Part shown: positions 59,729 to 64,000 of the stretch, in pieces
How the letters are laid out: the number at the start of each line of letters is the position of its first letter
How positions within the stretch are numbered: position 1 is the first letter of the stretch
DNA from: Rhodococcus sp. RD6.2
Lineage (GTDB): Bacteria > Actinomycetota > Actinomycetes > Mycobacteriales > Mycobacteriaceae
Reading direction: 5' to 3'
Length of the DNA: 64,000 bases
NCBI RefSeq assembly: GCF_001040705.1
Contig: NZ_CVQP01000010.1
Coordinates: forward strand, 260,251-324,250
Made by a program: the position numbers and the translations under genes
The notes under the pieces: generated by a model
Told to the model about the DNA's origin: nothing
Database searches by the model: none
The model's input: only the letters and a program-made list of their open reading frames with translations

Positions 59729-60361
59729 ATGGCGCGGCGGCGAACAGGCAGTGTGCTGAGCGAGGATCCCGCGAAGGCGCGCGGACAGATCCTCGAGGCG
59801 GCCGAGCGCACCTTCGAGCGGTTCGGTGTCGCGAAGACGACGATGGACGACATCGCCAAGGAAGCCAACATCTCCCGGCCCACCGTCTATCGCTACTTCA
59901 GTGACCGCGACACCCTGATCTCCGCGTTGATCGAGGTGCGGTCGCGGCGGTTGTTCACGAAGGCGCGCGCCTATCTGCGTCGCCGATCGACGTTCGCCGA
60001 CCAGATCGTCGACGGACTCATCTACCTGGTGGACAGGGGCCGGGCCGATCCGGTGGTCCGCTTGATCGTCAGTCCCGAGCACATGGACCTGGCGACGGCA
60101 CTCGTGGGGAGTTCGGGTCTCGCCGCTCGCCTGACCGAGGAGATGTGGGGCCCGGTCATCGACGCCGCACGCGAGCGCGGAGAGGTTCGGGCCGACCGCA
60201 CCAACGCGGAGATCTGCCAGTGGATCGCGCTCGTCCAGTTGATCCTCGTCGGACGGATGGACTTCGGTTCCGACACCGATCCGGACCATCGCCGGATGCT
60301 GACGAAGTTTCTGGTTCCGGGCATTCTGACACCGGAGGCGGCCGCCGAATTCGGTGCTTGA
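59729..60361 (+). CDS. TetR/AcrR family regulator, paralogue of the one at 6192
   Basis: This 210-residue protein has an N-terminal TetR domain (about 16-66) with AKTTMDDIAKEANISRPTVYRYF. It is similar along its length to the TetR at 6192: the recognition helices differ by a few residues, and the RLIVSPE and MWGPVID segments of the ligand domain are shared. The two may recognise related DNA sites or ligands. GGAGAAGG lies before the ATG. It follows the crotonase after 73 bases and precedes a perfect 16-bp palindrome. Confidence 0.9.
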   Translation: MARRRTGSVLSEDPAKARGQILEAAERTFERFGVAKTTMDDIAKEANISRPTVYRYFSDRDTLISALIEVRSRRLFTKARAYLRRRSTFADQIVDGLIYLVDRGRADPVVRLIVSPEHMDLATALVGSSGLAARLTEEMWGPVIDAARERGEVRADRTNAEICQWIALVQLILVGRMDFGSDTDPDHRRMLTKFLVPGILTPEAAAEFGA

Positions 60362-60423
60362 CCAGCACTGACGGGGCATGAACGGTTGTGACGACCGCCA
60401 CGGTGGATTCGCGGTCTCGACCC

Positions 60424-60439
60424 CCTAGCGATCGCTAGG
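60424..60439. promoter_or_regulatory. Perfect 16-bp palindrome, candidate operator
   Basis: CCTAGCGATCGCTAGG is a perfect palindrome with no spacer, 50 bases before the nitronate monooxygenase-like gene. Size and symmetry suit a TetR-type operator. It does not follow the spacing of the 19-bp sites and may belong to a different regulator, such as the TetR protein just upstream or the one at 62855. Confidence 0.6.
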
Positions 60440-60489
60440 TAACCGTGAGATGCTCTAACTACCTGCCTGCTGCTCAAGGAGAGAATCAC

Positions 60490-61476
60490 ATGGCCCTGCC
60501 CTCGATCCTGAAGGACCGGCTGCGGCTGCCCGTCGTGGCGTCGCCGATGTTCATCGTGTCCGGCCCCGACCTCGTCATCGCCCAGTGCACGGCCGGCATC
60601 GTCGGCTCGTTCCCGACGCTGAACGCGCGCCCGCAGGCGCAACTGCGCGAATGGCTGACACAGATCACCGAGGCGTTGGCCAAGTACGACGCCAACAACC
60701 CCGACACGCCGTCGGCCCCGTTCGCGGTCAACCTGATCGTGCACAAGTCCAACGACCGGCTCGAGGAGGACCTCGCGACCGTCGTCGAGTTCCAGGTGCC
60801 GATCGTCATCACCTCCCTCGGAGCGCGCGAGGACGTCAACGCGGCCATCCACTCGTACGGCGGCATCGTCCTGCACGACATCATCAACGACCGGTTCGCG
60901 CGCAAGGCGATCGAGAAGGGTGCCGACGGCCTCATCGCCGTGTCCGCGGGCGCCGGAGGACATGCAGGAACGCAGTCGCCGTTCGCGCTGGTCCAGGAGA
61001 TCCGCGAATGGTTCGACGGGCCGGTGCTGCTGTCCGGCTCCATCGCGCACGGCCGCTCCATCCTCGCCGCGCAGGCCGCGGGCGCGGACCTCGCCTACAT
61101 CGGATCGGCGTTCATCGCGACCGAGGAGGCGAACGCCGTCGACGGCTACAAGCAGATGGTCGTCGACTCGAAGGCCGGCGACATCGTGTACTCCAACCTG
61201 TTCACCGGGGTCCACGGAAACTACCTGCGCGGCAGCATCACCGCCGCCGGTCTCGACGCCGACAACCTCCCCGTCTCCGACCCGACCGCCATGGACTTCG
61301 GCACCGGCGAGTCCGATGGCACCGAGGCCGCGAAGAGCGACGCGAAGGCGTGGCGCGACATCTGGGGCGCAGGCCACGGTGTCGGCGCAGTTGACGCGGT
61401 GGTGCCCGCTTCGGAACTCGTCGAGCGTCTGACGTCCGAGTACGCCGCCGCGAAGGTCGCCCTGGCCGCCCTCTGA
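60490..61476 (+). CDS. Nitronate monooxygenase-like FMN protein (2-nitropropane dioxygenase family)
   Basis: This 328-residue TIM-barrel flavoprotein begins LRLPVVASPMFIVSGPDLV. The phosphate/flavin segment GADGLIAVSAGAGGHAG contains His158, the usual catalytic base, and AGADLAYIGSAFIATEEA closes the FMN site. Family members oxidise nitronates or act as FMN-dependent enoyl reductases. In rhodococcal catabolic clusters such proteins often have unproven roles. AAGGAGAG precedes the ATG at 60490. The gene is single, with a perfect palindrome upstream and two strong hairpins downstream. Confidence 0.88.
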   Translation: MALPSILKDRLRLPVVASPMFIVSGPDLVIAQCTAGIVGSFPTLNARPQAQLREWLTQITEALAKYDANNPDTPSAPFAVNLIVHKSNDRLEEDLATVVEFQVPIVITSLGAREDVNAAIHSYGGIVLHDIINDRFARKAIEKGADGLIAVSAGAGGHAGTQSPFALVQEIREWFDGPVLLSGSIAHGRSILAAQAAGADLAYIGSAFIATEEANAVDGYKQMVVDSKAGDIVYSNLFTGVHGNYLRGSITAAGLDADNLPVSDPTAMDFGTGESDGTEAAKSDAKAWRDIWGAGHGVGAVDAVVPASELVERLTSEYAAAKVALAAL

Positions 61477-61486
61477 CCGCCGTGTG

Positions 61487-61539
61487 TTCCCTGATGTCAC
61501 ATTTGGTATCGCTGAGTGACCGAATGTGACATCAGGGAA
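61487..61539. terminator. Hairpin with 17-bp arms downstream of the FMN protein gene
   Basis: The arms at 61487-61503 and 61523-61539 pair perfectly around a 19-base loop, starting 11 bases after the stop. There is no T-run, but the stem is long enough to act as terminator. Alternatively it is a transposable palindromic repeat. Confidence 0.65.
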
Positions 61540-61602
61540 CCGGGCGCGCGGGTCAGTGCCCGTTCTCCGTTCGGATCGAACACGTTGTCCTCCTACGGAA
61601 AC

Positions 61603-61653
61603 GGGTGAGGGGAACCCTTGACCGGTCAGACCGGTCAAGGGTTCCCCTCACCC
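61603..61653. terminator. Perfect 24-bp hairpin between convergent genes
   Basis: Arms at 61603-61626 and 61630-61653 are perfectly complementary with only three bases between them. It lies between the convergent FMN protein and acyl-CoA dehydrogenase genes and probably terminates the leftward transcript, or both. Confidence 0.75.
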
Positions 61654-61671
61654 GAGAGTGTGGATTGCGAA

Positions 61672-62829
61672 CTACTTGAACTCGGCGGCGATGTCGCGGC
61701 CGATGATCTCCTTCATGACCTCGGTGGTGCCGCCGTAGATCGTCTGGATGCGGGTGTCGACGTAGGCGCGACCGATCGGGTACTCCATCATGAAGCCGTA
61801 GCCGCCGTGCACCTGGACGCCGCGGTCGACGACGCGCTTCTGCAGCTCCGTGGCCCACCACTTCGCCTTCGACGCGTCGACAGCCGTCAGCTCACCCGCG
61901 TTGAGGGCGATGACGCAGCGGTCGATGTGCGACTCGGTGACCTCGATCTCGGTGAGCATCTCGGCGAGGACGAACCGGGTGTTCTGCAGATCGCCGATCG
62001 GCTTGCCGAACGCCTGACGCTCGAACGCGTAGTTCTTCGTCCACTCATAGGCGGCCCGGGCCGCGGTGACGGCGCCGACGGCGATGCCGATGCGCTCGAG
62101 CGGCAGGTTCTCCATCAGGTGGATGAAGCCGCGACCCTCGGTGCCGAGGAGGTTCTCCGCGGGCACACGAACGTTCTCGAAGACCAGTTCGGCGGTGTCC
62201 TGCGCGGCGAGCCCGACCTTGTGCAGCTTGCGTCCACGGCTGAACCCGGGAGTGTCGCGCTCGACGACGATCAGCGAGAAGCCCTTCGAGCCTGCGCCGG
62301 GATCGGTGCGGCACACGACGATGACGAGATCGGAGTGGATCCCGTTGGTGATGAACGTCTTCTGGCCGTTGATGACCCACTCGTCGCCGTCGCGGACGGC
62401 GGTGGTCTTGACGCCCTGCAGGTCCGATCCGGCGCCCGGCTCGGTCATTGCGATCGCGCCGATGTGCTCACCGGTGGCCATCTTCGGCAGCCAGCGATCC
62501 TTCTGCTCCGCGGTACCGAGGTGGATGATGTACGGGATCGCAATGTCGTCCTGCAGCGCGAGGCTGCCACCGAACGCAGTGGTGCCGGTGCGGGCGATCT
62601 CCTCGGAGACGACCTGCCGGAAGCGGTAGTCCGTGACGCCGGAGCCGCCGAACTCCTCGGGGACACCGAGCCCGAGGACGCCTGCCTTGCCTGCGGCGAC
62701 GTAGGACGCACGGTCGATCAGGCGGTCTTCCTCCCACTGCAGGAAGTGGGGCTCGACCTCGCGGGCGAGGAACTCGCGGACGGTTCCGCGGTAGTCCTCG
62801 TGATCGGATTCGAAGTGCCTGCGCTGCAT
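61672..62829 (-). CDS. Acyl-CoA dehydrogenase
   Basis: This 385-residue flavoprotein is closely similar in plan to the one at 43780: AIAMTEPGAGSD, WVINGQKTFITNG, KVGLAAQDTAELVFENVRVP and RIQTIYGGTTEVMKEI. The Gly in YGGT again replaces the medium-chain catalytic Glu. It would introduce the 2,3 double bond into an acyl-CoA. The ATG at 62829 is chosen because AAGGAG stands eight bases before it; a GTG at 62838 overlaps that ribosome-binding site. It lies 25 bases downstream of the TetR gene, as the last gene of a leftward unit with TetR and SDR. Confidence 0.92.
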   Translation of the reverse strand: MQRRHFESDHEDYRGTVREFLAREVEPHFLQWEEDRLIDRASYVAAGKAGVLGLGVPEEFGGSGVTDYRFRQVVSEEIARTGTTAFGGSLALQDDIAIPYIIHLGTAEQKDRWLPKMATGEHIGAIAMTEPGAGSDLQGVKTTAVRDGDEWVINGQKTFITNGIHSDLVIVVCRTDPGAGSKGFSLIVVERDTPGFSRGRKLHKVGLAAQDTAELVFENVRVPAENLLGTEGRGFIHLMENLPLERIGIAVGAVTAARAAYEWTKNYAFERQAFGKPIGDLQNTRFVLAEMLTEIEVTESHIDRCVIALNAGELTAVDASKAKWWATELQKRVVDRGVQVHGGYGFMMEYPIGRAYVDTRIQTIYGGTTEVMKEIIGRDIAAEFK

Positions 62830-62854
62830 TGTTTTCACTCCTTGTGGACGGTTC

Positions 62855-63484
62855 TCACGGGTGGTGGGGTGACTCCTGGCACCCGACCACGCGGAGGGCG
62901 ATGGCGGTGTAGCTGGCGGCGACCTCGTCGGGGGTCAACGGCCCGTCCAACTGGAACCAGCGCGCGATGGACTGGCCCATGCCGAGCAGGGCGCGGACCG
63001 TTTCGGGAATGTCGTCGACGACGAACACACCCCGGTCGACCCCGTCGGACACGAGATCGACCAGCATCAGCTCGATCTCCTTGCGGACGGCGGCGTAGTT
63101 CCGGCGATTCTCCGGCGACAGGTGCCGGACCTCGGAGTCGAGGGCGGACGGGCGGGCGCGGTGCGTCATGTTCAGCACCACGGCCTCGTAGAAATACGAG
63201 AAACGAAGGACCGGATCGTCGCCGCCTTCTGTGACCGCTGCCCGGCAGCGGTCGATGAGGTTGCGTACCGCCGACTCGAGAAGCGCGACGAGCATCGCTT
63301 CCTTGTTCTCGTGGTGGTAGTACAGGGCAGGTACCGTCACCCCGACGCGGCGAGCCAGGTCGCGGACGGTGGTGCCGTGAAAACCGTTCTCGTGGAATGC
63401 GTCCAGTGCGTTACCGAGGATGGGGCCGAGCTGCATCGGCTCGAACTCCCGCCACGTCGTGGTGGTCTGCGGCAGTACAGTCAT
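62855..63484 (-). CDS. TetR family regulator
   Basis: This 209-residue protein has a TetR domain (about 20-65), FHGTTVRDLARRVGVTVPALYYHHENKEAML. The ligand domain contains LSPENRRNYAAVRKEIE, a pattern common among TetR regulators of lipid and steroid catabolism in actinobacteria. A MQLGPI start 16 codons later is possible. It lies between the SDR (26 bases) and the acyl-CoA dehydrogenase (25 bases) on the same strand, so it is co-transcribed with enzymes it may control. Confidence 0.88.
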   Translation of the reverse strand: MTVLPQTTTTWREFEPMQLGPILGNALDAFHENGFHGTTVRDLARRVGVTVPALYYHHENKEAMLVALLESAVRNLIDRCRAAVTEGGDDPVLRFSYFYEAVVLNMTHRARPSALDSEVRHLSPENRRNYAAVRKEIELMLVDLVSDGVDRGVFVVDDIPETVRALLGMGQSIARWFQLDGPLTPDEVAASYTAIALRVVGCQESPHHP

Positions 63485-63510
63485 CGGCCCCTCCTCGGTT
63501 CTGGCGTGCG

Positions 63511-64000
63511 TCAGCGCGGTGCCATGCGGATGGCGCCGTCGAGACGGATGGTCTCGCCGTTGAGCATCGGGTTCGACACGATGTGCGCGGCCAGAGCGCC
63601 GTACTCCGACGGATCACCGAGACGCGACGGGTGCGGAACCTGTCCGCCGAGGGACTTCTGGGCCTCCTCGGGGAGCGAACCCAGCAGCGGCGTCTTGAAC
63701 AGGCCGGGTGCGATGGTGACGACGCGGATCAACAGCGACGCGAGGTCGCGGGCGATCGGCAGGGTCATACCGACGACGCCGCCCTTGGACGCGGAGTACG
63801 CGGCCTGACCGATCTGGCCGTCGAACGCGGCGACGGAGGCGGTGTTGATGATGACGCCGCGCTCGCCGTCGACGGGCTCGGTCTTCGCGATCCGTTCGGC
63901 GGCGAGGCGGAGCACGTTGAACGTGCCGAACAGGTTGACGTCGACGACCTTCTTGAACGCGTCGAGCGGGAACGCGCCCTGCTTGCCGACGGTCTTGATG
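63511..64000 (-). CDS. Short-chain dehydrogenase, 3-hydroxyacyl-CoA dehydrogenase type II-like; N-terminus beyond the right edge
   Basis: About 163 C-terminal codons are present. They include [17 protein letters not shown], the catalytic Ser in [22 protein letters not shown] as YxxxK, and [21 protein letters not shown] followed by [18 protein letters not shown]. The [17 protein letters not shown] and HPSRLG segments are typical of the HSD17B10-like 3-hydroxyacyl-CoA dehydrogenases that act late in fatty acid, isoleucine or sterol side-chain breakdown. The nucleotide-binding N-terminus is outside the window. It is followed by the TetR and acyl-CoA dehydrogenase genes, which fits a beta-oxidation unit. 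Confidence 0.9.
   Translation of the reverse strand, partial: IKTVGKQGAFPLDAFKKVVDVNLFGTFNVLRLAAERIAKTEPVDGERGVIINTASVAAFDGQIGQAAYSASKGGVVGMTLPIARDLASLLIRVVTIAPGLFKTPLLGSLPEEAQKSLGGQVPHPSRLGDPSEYGALAAHIVSNPMLNGETIRLDGAIRMAPR

Noticed and set aside
1-64000. tRNA, rRNA, CRISPR arrays, insertion sequences, integrases
   Set aside because: Reading both strands by eye, no such element was recognised. Gaps between genes are all shorter than about 250 bases.

Overview
The window reads as chromosome from a high-GC actinobacterium of the Mycobacteriales, most like Rhodococcus or a close relative. The clues are GTG starts, leaderless promoters, a DtxR/IdeR-type iron box, a mycofactocin-type short-chain dehydrogenase, F420-type and FprB-like enzymes, and the neighbourhood DUF2470 / pheA / histidine phosphatase that is familiar from mycobacteria. 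No rRNA, tRNA, CRISPR array, insertion sequence or phage gene was seen, and almost every base lies in or next to a gene.

Layout. (1) 1-6.2 kb is conserved chromosome: a leftward DUF2470 / CPBP protease / LytR-CpsA-Psr operon behind an iron box, then rightward an unknown gene, pheA, a histidine phosphatase and a TetR regulator. (2) 6.2-10.7 kb: a TetR regulator divergent from an operon of Rieske oxygenase, crotonase, hotdog thioesterase and family III CoA-transferase. (3) 10.9-22.1 kb: an operon of acyl-CoA ligase, aromatic-acid-type MFS carrier, three molybdopterin oxidoreductases and a ferredoxin/FAD reductase. (4) 22.1-25.5 kb: an unknown gene, a second acyl-CoA ligase and an SDR. (5) 25.6-29.3 kb: ethanolamine permease with eutB and eutC. 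(6) 29.3-39.8 kb: SDR, crotonase, F420-type flavin enzyme, two thiolase-fold proteins, a DUF35 partner, aldehyde dehydrogenase and a double CoA-transferase. (7) 39.9-43.7 kb: secreted protein, MHS carrier and sulfurtransferase. (8) 43.8-49.8 kb: acyl-CoA dehydrogenase and a second Rieske oxygenase, divergent from an MshD-like acetyltransferase, mycofactocin-type SDR and aldehyde dehydrogenase. (9) 49.9-64 kb: small monooxygenase-like protein, TetR, hydrolase, SDR, iron-sulfur reductase, crotonase, MFS exporter, SDR, third acyl-CoA ligase, crotonase, TetR, nitronate monooxygenase-like protein, acyl-CoA dehydrogenase, TetR and an SDR cut by the right edge.

Taken together, 6-64 kb looks like a large catabolic region that imports an organic acid, activates it to a CoA ester, oxygenates it and degrades it by beta-oxidation-like and retro-aldol steps. 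The substrate cannot be named from sequence. An aromatic, alicyclic or terpenoid acid is the best guess.

The most striking signal is a 19-bp imperfect palindrome (AAYCTAA-N5-TTAGRTT, core CTA-N7-TAG) found at twelve places in ten intergenic regions across 46 kb. It lies before both Rieske genes, the reductase, the molybdoenzyme operon, the thiolase/DUF35 genes and the MHS carrier, and it suggests one undescribed regulon. Other points of interest are the tandem molybdoenzymes, a DUF35/thiolase-like pair resembling steroid retro-aldolases, and CoA-transferases whose catalytic aspartate appears replaced.
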